Of a stretch of 29,866 bases of DNA, positions 23,825 to 29,866 are shown one piece after another. Each line of letters begins with the position of its first letter. The first letter of the stretch is position 1. Source of the DNA: Cloacimonetes bacterium UBA5210 (lineage in GTDB: Bacteria > Cloacimonadota > Cloacimonadia > Cloacimonadales > Cloacimonadaceae); the NCBI GenBank assembly GCA_002412625.1, contig DHVK01000006.1, positions 1-29,866 on the forward strand. The letters are read 5' to 3'. The position numbers and the translations under genes were made by a program. The notes under the pieces were generated by a model, which did no database searches, was not told where the DNA came from, and saw only the letters and a program-made list of their open reading frames with translations.

Positions 23825-23998
23825 CTAGAAGAGAGAACCTAATATAGGGAGGTAATCATGCGGGATGGCATCGAGTAATTGCGTTTGAATCGGAATTAAG
23901 ATGATGAGGCACAAAAAACTCCACAAACAGGCAATGCCAAAGAAGATAACAACGCGCTTACGGGTTGCGGGATCGGGTGGGATCACTTCTCTTTTCAT
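23825..23998 (-). pseudogene. Truncated N-terminal fragment of a membrane protein, possibly CPBP family
   Basis: From ATG 23998 on the reverse strand (GTG 24013 is an alternative) it reads MKREVIPPDPATRKRVVIFF and then a hydrophobic helix, CLWSFLCLIILIPI. It continues to YLPILGSLF and stops abruptly. This resembles the first helix and the following G-x-F turn of CPBP intramembrane proteases, just before the segment that normally continues as PALAA. No reading frame continues the protein beyond the stop. It looks like a gene cut at a recombination junction. The family call is tentative. Confidence 0.4.
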
Positions 23999-24013
23999 GT
24001 TCACTTGTGCCAC

Positions 24014-24321
24014 ATTTATTTATATGTTAGATCACTTGCGGCCAACAGAAGGTAAAGCCACAGTTGTTAATGCTTTCATCCCGGTGTATACATTTGGTTT
24101 CATTTGACCTTGTGTATCTTACGGGTGCATGGAATTTCATGAAAGCTCATGGGATTCGACACGTCCTCGTGTCGATTATGGAACACCGTATCGCAAACAA
24201 GTGCAGACGAGACGTCGGCAATCCTATCCCCTCGGCTGCGATTCCGGCATCAATGTCCATGTGGATGTGGGGATCAGTATCAGCCTTGCTGCCGGGAAGC
24301 ATATACCAGTTCCGGACCAAA
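24014..24321. other. Intergenic DNA with a hairpin
   Basis: TCGACACG-tcct-CGTGTCGA near 24156-24175 forms an eight-base-pair hairpin, and TTTCATGAAA just before it is a perfect palindrome. There is no T-tract on either strand next to the stem. Short frames in both directions have no recognisable content. It may be the transcript end region of the reverse-strand ABC operon. Confidence 0.4.
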
Positions 24322-25392
24322 TCACTGGTGATTTGCCCTGAGGAAGCTTTTTCCTGCCCACCACAGCATCAGGATGCCACCCAATGCCAGGCCGGCACAG
24401 ATCAGCGCGAAGTTCCATCCGCTCAGCAGTTCAATGCCCAAGCTGTGACGCACCAGCTGGGAAACATATTTTAGGGGCAACAGAGCAGATAACAGCTTCA
24501 TGTATCCCGGCAAGAGCGCAGTGGGAAAGAACACTCCCGCCAAAAAGTACATGACAAACATCAGGATCCCCGCGGCAGTATTGGCAGTTTCAGTATTGCG
24601 AAACACCAGGTTCAAGATCAGCCCCAAAGCCATCATGCCCATGGTAGAGCAGATGATCGTGAGCGTGAAGAGTGGCCAGTTGATCTGAAACGAAGCCTGC
24701 AGGACGAGCAGGCTGGTCGCCAGGATTAAAAAGATGGAGATGAAACTGAGGATCAGGCGGGTGAAGGTGAGGCCGGTAACAAATGACACCGGGCGCAAAG
24801 GGGCGATTCTGAGCTGTTTCAGAACACCGCTCTTGCGATAGCGCCCAAACATGCTAACCACAGAGAGCATCCCCACAGAGAGAATGGCGATGGAGATGAT
24901 TCCGGAAAGTGTATAATCCAGGCCGGTTGCCAGCATCTTGCCGGCGCTGATTTCATTGCGAGAAACTCTGATTACCGGGTTTACCTGATTGGCATGCCGT
25001 TGCAGAGCGGTTGTGATGCTGAACTGCGCCAGTAGCATCTTGGTCTGTGCTCCGGGATCTCCCTCTTTGTGGAAGAACCGGGCATGTTTGCCGTCATAAG
25101 CCAAGCCCAGGTTGATCTTGCCGGTCTGGATTGCCTGCACAAGCTCTGCTTCGGTTTCATAGTTTCTTAGCTCCCAGATCCCGCTATCCCGGATCACTGT
25201 TTCTACCTGCTCAGTTCCGGAGAGATAGACGCCCAGCCAGGTTTTACGATAGTCGCTGGCACCCTTTTGCATGTTGCCAAAGATCAAGAGAAAGAGCAGC
25301 GGGAAAAATAGATTGAAGAAGAGCTCCGCTTTGTTGCGCATCGATTCACGAAAGTTTGCCCGGATCAAGGATATCAAGGGGGAACTATTCAT
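24322..25392 (-). CDS. ABC-2 type permease, second membrane subunit
   Basis: 356 residues. The N-terminal cytosolic helix and first TM (RNKAELFFNLFFPLLFLLIFG) are followed by an extracytoplasmic domain of about 130 residues. Five further hydrophobic segments come after it, including LNLVFRNTETANTAAGILMFV and MYFLAGVFFPTALLPGYMKLL. The FFP segment in the fourth or fifth helix is typical of ABC-2 exporters. It overlaps the previous permease gene by eight bases and ends the operon. It probably forms a heterodimer with that permease, driven by the ATPase, to export a drug, lipid or polymer. The substrate is unknown. Confidence 0.85.
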   Translation of the reverse strand: MNSSPLISLIRANFRESMRNKAELFFNLFFPLLFLLIFGNMQKGASDYRKTWLGVYLSGTEQVETVIRDSGIWELRNYETEAELVQAIQTGKINLGLAYDGKHARFFHKEGDPGAQTKMLLAQFSITTALQRHANQVNPVIRVSRNEISAGKMLATGLDYTLSGIISIAILSVGMLSVVSMFGRYRKSGVLKQLRIAPLRPVSFVTGLTFTRLILSFISIFLILATSLLVLQASFQINWPLFTLTIICSTMGMMALGLILNLVFRNTETANTAAGILMFVMYFLAGVFFPTALLPGYMKLLSALLPLKYVSQLVRHSLGIELLSGWNFALICAGLALGGILMLWWAGKSFLRANHQ

Positions 25393-26518
25393 AAGCCATC
25401 ACCTTGCGGAAATTGAAGGAAAACACAATCACGGAAAGAGCGGTCCAGGCGAGCGGAACCGCGATCAAGGAGAGGGCAGACAGCGGGGCAGTGTGGATGC
25501 CCATCCCCCGGCGCAAGAGCTCCACCAAATAGGTGGAAGGTAGGACATAGACCAGCCATCGAATCCCCCAGGGTAAGCCGAAGACGGGGAAGAAAAAGCC
25601 GCCCAGAAACATCATCGTCTGATAAAACAACTGACCAAAGATGCCGGCACTTGATTCCTTGCGGGCAAAAGATGAGATCATCAGCCCGAAGGACACGAAA
25701 GTAATCATCGCCAGCCCCAGAGCAAGCAAAAAGCTCAATGAAAATATGCCGGAGCGGACTTTGTAGATGAACCATGCCATGCCATAGAGCAGGATGAGAG
25801 AGATCATGATGGTGAGCACCAGCTTCACCAGATGCGCTCCGAAATACTCATGAGGCCGCAGGGGAGTGGTATATAACTTCTTGTTAATGCCGGAAGAGCG
25901 GTAATAGCTGAGACTGAGCGGGCAATTGAACAAGGCTACGGAAAGCATCATCATCAGAGCCACCGAAGGGAAGATATAGTCCTTGTAATTGACGCTCTTG
26001 CTGGTCGAAGTGATAGAAACCGGAATCGTTTCCGAGCTAATGGCAACAAAATCCGGATTTGTGTAGCGGGCAACTTCGATGTTAGCCTTATCAAGCGCGA
26101 TCTCCATGATGTTTGCCGCCACCTGCGAAGACTCTCTGCCGCTGATGTTATGAAGCTCGACAGGGATTGATTGCGAAGATGGGTAGTTTTCTTCAGCCCC
26201 GGAGATCACCAGGTCCTGCTTGCCTTGTTTCATGGCGGTCAAGGCTTCATCAAGATCCTGAAAATGGGAAAGCGTGAAGGGGCCGGCATCACCGCTTATG
26301 GCGTCGATGGTCTGCGTGATGAGCTCTGAGCTGAGGGCAGGTGAGCTGTGCCGAACCACCGCCAGCTTGAATCCGATGCTGCTGCTGCCTCCATCGCCAC
26401 CAAAGACTGAGGAGAGGAAGAAATAGAGCAGGATCGGAAACACCAGGCTCCAAAACAGCACTTCAAATTCGCGGATTTCGGCGATAAAAAAGCCTTTACT
26501 GAAACGGATAAATCTCAT
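25385..26518 (-). CDS. ABC-2 type permease, first membrane subunit
   Basis: About 377 residues. The ATG at 26518 is preferred because GAGG lies six bases upstream; TTG 26530 is an alternative overlapping the ATPase stop. Layout matches its partner: first TM LFWSLVFPILLYFFLSSVFGG, a large external domain of about 150 residues, then a membrane block. That block has NCPLSLSYYRSSGINKKLYTT, PLRPHEYFGAHLV and MMFLGGFFFPVFGLPWGIRW. The RSSGINKKLYTTPLRP region is the cytosolic coupling segment usual in ABC-2 drug/lipid exporters. It sits between the ATPase and the second permease. Confidence 0.85.
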   Translation of the reverse strand: MRFIRFSKGFFIAEIREFEVLFWSLVFPILLYFFLSSVFGGDGGSSSIGFKLAVVRHSSPALSSELITQTIDAISGDAGPFTLSHFQDLDEALTAMKQGKQDLVISGAEENYPSSQSIPVELHNISGRESSQVAANIMEIALDKANIEVARYTNPDFVAISSETIPVSITSTSKSVNYKDYIFPSVALMMMLSVALFNCPLSLSYYRSSGINKKLYTTPLRPHEYFGAHLVKLVLTIMISLILLYGMAWFIYKVRSGIFSLSFLLALGLAMITFVSFGLMISSFARKESSAGIFGQLFYQTMMFLGGFFFPVFGLPWGIRWLVYVLPSTYLVELLRRGMGIHTAPLSALSLIAVPLAWTALSVIVFSFNFRKVMAYE

Positions 26519-26526
26519 TTGCAGCC

Positions 26527-27450
26527 TCAATCCCGAAGCTTATGGCCGGTGATATGCAAAAACACATCATCCAAATCCAGCCGATCAATATTGATGTCCA
26601 GTGGTTCATAGCCATTTGCGGCAGCCAGTTCAAAGAGATTAGCCAGATCTTTGCTGACATCTGCGCTGGTGAGGCAATACAATTCGGGAGCAGTCTGACG
26701 CAGACCGGGAAGATCCAAAAGCTGCTTGGGGATGAGCTCCTGATCTTTGATTCTGAAACTGATATAGCTATCAGCACCGATGGAGGCAATCAATTCACAA
26801 ATGGTGCCGGAGGCAACGATTTTGCCATGATCCATGATGATGATGCGATCTGCCAGATATTCCGCTTCCTCCATATAATGCGTGGTGAGGATAATCGTTT
26901 TGCCCCTCGCTTTCAGGCTCAGGATCGTCTCCCATTGCGCACGCCGCGCCTGAGGATCGAGCCCGGTGGTGGGTTCATCCAGAAAGATGAGGCGCGGGTC
27001 GTTCACCAAAGCTACCGCCAATGCCAGACGTTGGAGCTGCCCTCCGGAAAGATTCTTCACCAGGGTCTTCTCTTTTTCGCCCAGGGACATGGCGGCTACC
27101 AGATCCTGCACCGAAGCTTTGTTCGCATATAGCCCTCGAAAGAGCTCGAGAGTTTCGCGTACGGTGAGATAGCGAAAAAAGCTGGAACTCTGCAGCTGCA
27201 CTCCAATGCGCTCTTTCACCTGAACGTGGGTGGGGGGGGAGCCTTCTTCAAAGAACTTGATTTCGCCGCTATCGGGCTTGCGCAAGCCTTCCAGCATCTC
27301 CAAAGTTGTGGTCTTGCCGGCGCCATTGGGTCCCAAAATCGCCAGCACTTCACCTGGTTGCAGCGCCAAGCTTACATCATCCACTGCTTTGGTTGTGCCA
27401 TAGTATTTCTTGAGCTTGCTTGCGCTCAAAATGCTGCTGTTCACGTTCAT
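26527..27450 (-). CDS. ABC exporter ATPase subunit
   Basis: About 307 residues from ATG 27450; AGAGGTGA is just upstream, and ATG 27456 is also possible but too close to it. All ABC motifs are intact: Walker A GPNGAGKT (40-47), Q-loop Gln86, signature LSGGQ (134-138), Walker B LIFLDEP (154-160), D-loop and switch His191. A CcmA/NatA-like C-terminal extension of about 90 residues follows, ending in DLDDVFLHITGHKLRD, typical of ABC-2 drug or lipid exporters. It is first in the operon with the two permeases and is read divergently from hrcA. Confidence 0.93.
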   Translation of the reverse strand: MNVNSSILSASKLKKYYGTTKAVDDVSLALQPGEVLAILGPNGAGKTTTLEMLEGLRKPDSGEIKFFEEGSPPTHVQVKERIGVQLQSSSFFRYLTVRETLELFRGLYANKASVQDLVAAMSLGEKEKTLVKNLSGGQLQRLALAVALVNDPRLIFLDEPTTGLDPQARRAQWETILSLKARGKTIILTTHYMEEAEYLADRIIIMDHGKIVASGTICELIASIGADSYISFRIKDQELIPKQLLDLPGLRQTAPELYCLTSADVSKDLANLFELAAANGYEPLDINIDRLDLDDVFLHITGHKLRD

Positions 27451-27469
27451 GCTCATCACCTCTGAAACC

Positions 27470-27498
27470 CAAATATCCGGCAAGGAAGAGATGGTCAA
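27470..27498 (-). promoter_or_regulatory. Candidate promoter for the ABC exporter operon
   Basis: On the reverse strand TTGACC (27498-27493) and TATTTG (27475-27470) are separated by 17 bases. The predicted transcript start is only about 13 bases before the ATG, leaving just enough room for the AGAGG site. Confidence 0.45.
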
Positions 27499-27567
27499 GG
27501 GATATTTTGAGTATGCTCCTTCCAATGGCGGCTAATGCGGCAATTGCCTGAGCTCGGATTCCGGAAA

Positions 27568-27575
27568 TTAGCAGT
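27568..27575. promoter_or_regulatory. Possible extra CIRCE half-site
   Basis: TTAGCAGT here repeats exactly the left-arm core of the CIRCE-type operator at 27625, 57 bases upstream of it and before the -35. It has no partner arm. It may be chance or an auxiliary HrcA contact. Confidence 0.3.
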
Positions 27576-27587
27576 CTCACTTTTAGA

Positions 27588-27615
27588 TTGACAATTTCTC
27601 TGTCTTGATTAAATT
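27588..27615 (+). promoter_or_regulatory. hrcA-grpE-dnaK promoter with overlapping dyad
   Basis: TTGACA at 27588-27593 and TAATT-like TAAATT at 27610-27615 are 16 bases apart, a good sigma-70-type promoter. GACAATTT (27590-27597) and AAATTGTC (27611-27618) form a perfect eight-base-pair dyad spanning -35 to -10, with centres about 21 bases apart. This could be a second operator besides CIRCE. Confidence 0.65.
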
Positions 27616-27624
27616 GTCTTCAGC

Positions 27625-27651
27625 TTAGCAGTAGATGTATCTGACTGCTAA
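27625..27651. promoter_or_regulatory. CIRCE-type operator (HrcA binding site), variant
   Basis: TTAGCAGTA, nine bases, then GACTGCTAA. Geometry is exactly that of CIRCE (nine-base arms, nine-base spacer). The usual arms are TTAGCACTC and GAGTGCTAA; here the C at position 7 is G, with the matching change in the other arm, so dyad symmetry is kept. It lies just downstream of the promoter, where HrcA would block the operon. Confidence 0.85.
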
Positions 27652-27671
27652 AATACCAACGAGGCATAGTC

Positions 27672-28730
27672 ATGAAGAAGAATCAAGCGAGACTGATACA
27701 CACACTAGGCGCTTTGGTGGATGAATTCATCCAAAGTTGCGAACCCGTTTCGTCACGGGTTTTGAATGAGAAGTATCTTACTGAGGTATCTTCAGCTACC
27801 CTGCGTTTGGATTTGTTGAAGCTGGAAGAGCAGAACCTGATCTCTCAGCCGCACACTTCGGCAGGCCGGATTCCTACGATCAGCGGATATCGCAAGTATC
27901 TGGAGTATATCGATTCTGAACACGTGAATGTGCGTTATGCCCGGATGGATACCCTGCGCGAGCTTTTGATTCAGAACTACAAGGATACTCCGCGCGCGCT
28001 GCATTATATCATGCAGATGCTGGCGCATGAGACGGATCAGCTTTCCTTTGTGGCCGAGCCTGAAGTCTCCGGGGGCTATCTGGCGCGCCTGGAAGTGTTT
28101 TCGATTGGGGATCAAAAACTGCTCTTTGTGATGAGTCTGGACAGCGGTCTGGATAAGACTGTGATCATGAAGTGCAATTATGAGATCAATGAAGCGCAAT
28201 TGCGGAAGCTGGTGCGCTATCTGAATGATGAGCTGGTGGGTTTGCGGATCTTCGATATCGCGAACAAGGTGTTGGTGGAAATGCGGGATAGAAGCATGGG
28301 GGAGAGCGATCTCCTCAGCCAATTTCTGCGCGAGCTGCACAAGGCCTTCATCGAGATCAGCGATTTCTTCATTCATTATGATGGCAGCATCAAGTTTTTG
28401 GAGCAACCGGAGTTTGATTCCAAGGAAGCCATCCTCAGCTTTATGAATCTGATCCAACGGCAGGATTTCCTGCTGAACTCGATGCGCAACAACGATGCCA
28501 CGACGGTCAATATCCTTTTGGGAGAGGATTTTTCGGACGCCCGCTTCAGTGAATTTGCCTTGATCTATGGCAGATATGAGGTGTTTGGAATTCCCGGCTA
28601 TCTGGGTGTGATGACCCCGATCCGCACCGAATACAGGAAGCTGATTCCCTTGATCCGGGATGTTACAAACACCATTACCCAAACCACAAAGCGCGGCATG
28701 GTGGTACCTCAGAGGAGGAATGATGCATAA
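27672..28730 (+). CDS. hrcA: Heat-inducible transcription repressor HrcA
   Basis: 352 residues. The N-terminal winged helix has the family pattern FIQSCEPVSSRVL, VSSATLRLDLLKLEEQNLISQ and PHTSAGRIPTISGYRKYL. A GAF-like middle and the C-terminal ILLGEDF...YGIPGYLGVMTPIRTEY block follow. That block contains the family's ending (GVMTPIRTEYRKLIPLIRDVTNTI). HrcA binds CIRCE and represses chaperone genes in the absence of misfolded protein; its folding depends on chaperonin activity. The operator just upstream makes it self-regulated. GAGG lies just before the start. Its 3' end overlaps grpE. Confidence 0.96.
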   Translation: MKKNQARLIHTLGALVDEFIQSCEPVSSRVLNEKYLTEVSSATLRLDLLKLEEQNLISQPHTSAGRIPTISGYRKYLEYIDSEHVNVRYARMDTLRELLIQNYKDTPRALHYIMQMLAHETDQLSFVAEPEVSGGYLARLEVFSIGDQKLLFVMSLDSGLDKTVIMKCNYEINEAQLRKLVRYLNDELVGLRIFDIANKVLVEMRDRSMGESDLLSQFLRELHKAFIEISDFFIHYDGSIKFLEQPEFDSKEAILSFMNLIQRQDFLLNSMRNNDATTVNILLGEDFSDARFSEFALIYGRYEVFGIPGYLGVMTPIRTEYRKLIPLIRDVTNTITQTTKRGMVVPQRRNDA

Positions 28731-29358
28731 TAAAAAGAAGAAGGGCGCACACAAACCTGCCCCGGAAAAGGATATAAAGATGCAAGCCAAAAACGAAGAG
28801 CGCGACACACAGGAGCCGATGCCGGAGGAAGAGCTCAGCGGAATCCAGGCAGAAGAGATGAGCTCCTCGGAGCAAGAAACTGAACAGGATGAAATGACAA
28901 AGATAAAACAGGAACTGACAGAATATAAGGATAAGTATCTGAGGTCGATGGCGGAATTTGAAAACTACCGTCGCCGCAGCATTACAGAAAAGGCAGATTG
29001 GATTCGCCATGCGACCAAAGAACTGGCATTGCACATTTGTGATGTGGTGGATAATTTTGAACGCGCTTTGCAGCAAGCCAAGCCAGAGGATCTGGAATCC
29101 GGTTTCGCGAAGGGTGTGATCATGATTGAGAAACAACTGGTAAACGCTCTGGAAAAAGAGGGCGTCAAAAAGATAGAAGCTTTGGGCGATGAGTTCAATC
29201 CGGAGCAACACGATGCTCTGGCACACATCCCCAGTGAATATGAAGAAAACAAAGTAGCCGCCATCATCCAAAATGGTTACACGATGCACGACAAGGTCAT
29301 ACGTCCGGCACGGGTGGCGGTATCAAACGGCAATAAAATGAATACCCTGGAGGAATAA
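28723..29358 (+). CDS. grpE: Nucleotide exchange factor GrpE
   Basis: About 211 residues. AGAGGAGG (28711-28718) precedes two adjacent ATGs (28720 and 28723); the second has the better spacing. The N-terminal 60 residues are charged and disordered with a coiled-coil region. The family core is then clear: KYLRSMAEFENYRRRS, VDNFERAL, GVIMIEKQLVNALEKEGV, GDEFNPEQHDALAHI and VIRPARVAVS. GrpE is the homodimeric exchange factor that releases ADP from DnaK. The start lies inside the end of hrcA and dnaK begins one base after its stop, so the three are co-expressed under HrcA control. Confidence 0.95.
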   Translation: MHNKKKKGAHKPAPEKDIKMQAKNEERDTQEPMPEEELSGIQAEEMSSSEQETEQDEMTKIKQELTEYKDKYLRSMAEFENYRRRSITEKADWIRHATKELALHICDVVDNFERALQQAKPEDLESGFAKGVIMIEKQLVNALEKEGVKKIEALGDEFNPEQHDALAHIPSEYEENKVAAIIQNGYTMHDKVIRPARVAVSNGNKMNTLEE

Positions 29359-29866
29359 ATGGGAAAGATAATTGGAATCGATCTGGGAACAACTAACTCC
29401 TGCGTAGCAGTGGTAGAGGGTGGCAAACCCGTAGTTATCACCAACGCGGAAGGCGCACGCACCACACCGTCTGTGGTGGCTTTTACAAAAGATGGACAGC
29501 GTCTGGTAGGCCAATTGGCCAAGCGCCAGGCAGTGACAAACCCCACAAACACGGTGTTTTCGATTAAACGCTTTATGGGCCGTTCTTACGGCGAAGTGGG
29601 CGAAGAGATCAAGCAGGTACCCTTCAAAGTAAAATCCGGGGTCAAAAATCAAGCATCGGTGCATATCGACAGCGAGAATAAAGATTTCACCCCACAGGAA
29701 ATCTCCGCGATGGTGCTTACCCGCATGAAAGAAACCGCGGAAGCATATCTGGGAACCACCGTTACCGAAGCCGTGATCACGGTTCCGGCATATTTTAATG
29801 ACGATCAGCGGCAAGCTACCAAAGATGCCGGCAGAATCGCGGGGCTGGATGTGAAACGCATCATCA
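29359..29866 (+). CDS. dnaK: Chaperone DnaK, N-terminal part (cut by window end)
   Basis: The first 169 codons are present. IIGIDLGTTNSCVAVVEG at the start is the phosphate-1 ATP-binding loop of Hsp70. TPSVVAFTKDG, KRFMGR and TVPAYFNDDQRQATKDAGRI (which contains the connect-1/hinge residues) follow. GGAGGAA precedes the ATG, which lies directly after the grpE stop. The remaining 450 or so residues lie outside. It works with GrpE, and presumably with a DnaJ encoded elsewhere, in protein folding. Confidence 0.97.
   Translation, partial: MGKIIGIDLGTTNSCVAVVEGGKPVVITNAEGARTTPSVVAFTKDGQRLVGQLAKRQAVTNPTNTVFSIKRFMGRSYGEVGEEIKQVPFKVKSGVKNQASVHIDSENKDFTPQEISAMVLTRMKETAEAYLGTTVTEAVITVPAYFNDDQRQATKDAGRIAGLDVKRII

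Noticed and set aside
24129..24341. 70-codon forward frame near the end of the ABC operon
   Set aside because: It covers the hairpin, runs into the convergent permease gene and has no protein-like pattern or ribosome binding site.
27792..28808. 338-codon reverse frame opposite hrcA
   Set aside because: It is the antisense shadow of hrcA, whose product is unmistakable; no ribosome binding site or domain.

Overview
The window looks like a chromosomal segment of a Gram-negative, amino-acid-using bacterium. It encodes an outer-membrane-type beta barrel, periplasmic TPR and deacetylase proteins, UppP and an ABC-2 exporter. Family resemblance and the Fn3-like remnant after malQ suggest Cloacimonadota or a relative. 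That placement is my inference from memory of such genomes, not something the sequence proves.

Layout. (1) 1-970: an 82-bp tandem repeat, a largely empty stretch, and a small zinc-ribbon-like gene. (2) 971-4191: two overlapping genes for an FAD/Fe-S amino-acid dehydrogenase complex. (3) 4252-14103: a tightly packed forward run with overlapping junctions: TPR protein, beta-barrel protein, membrane protein, YibQ-type divergent polysaccharide deacetylase, uppP, holA and malQ. This links envelope biogenesis with DNA polymerase III delta and glucan metabolism. malQ appears to lose its last residues. (4) 14104-15776: about 1.7 kb without an intact gene. It holds a frameshifted Fn3-like remnant, hairpins, five 44-bp hairpin repeats that alternate as an 88-bp higher-order unit, a G-quadruplex-type motif, a G9 tract, an AT palindrome and seven copies of ATTTATC. 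(5) 15777-23684: a defence island. A type I restriction-modification set (hsdR, then an hsdM-hsdS fusion) carries two lesions: an amber stop 18 codons before the apparent natural end of HsdR, and a one-base frameshift in the first target-recognition domain of the M-S fusion. It is followed directly by a CD-NTase (SMODS) and a 2-TM SLATT effector, a minimal CBASS-like pair. Next, behind a possible promoter and operator palindrome, comes an unrecognised pair: a soluble 275-residue protein and a four-TM membrane protein. (6) 23685-24321: a spacer with a truncated reverse-strand membrane-protein gene, apparently cut at the island edge. (7) 24322-27450, reverse strand: an ABC ATPase and two ABC-2 permeases. 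(8) 27588-29866, forward: the heat-shock operon hrcA-grpE-dnaK with a CIRCE-type operator carrying a symmetric base change and a second dyad over the promoter; dnaK runs off the end.

The best candidate for something undescribed is 20801-23684: CD-NTase plus SLATT plus the unknown soluble/four-TM pair, next to a damaged restriction system. The best non-coding candidate is the structured DNA at 14995-15542.
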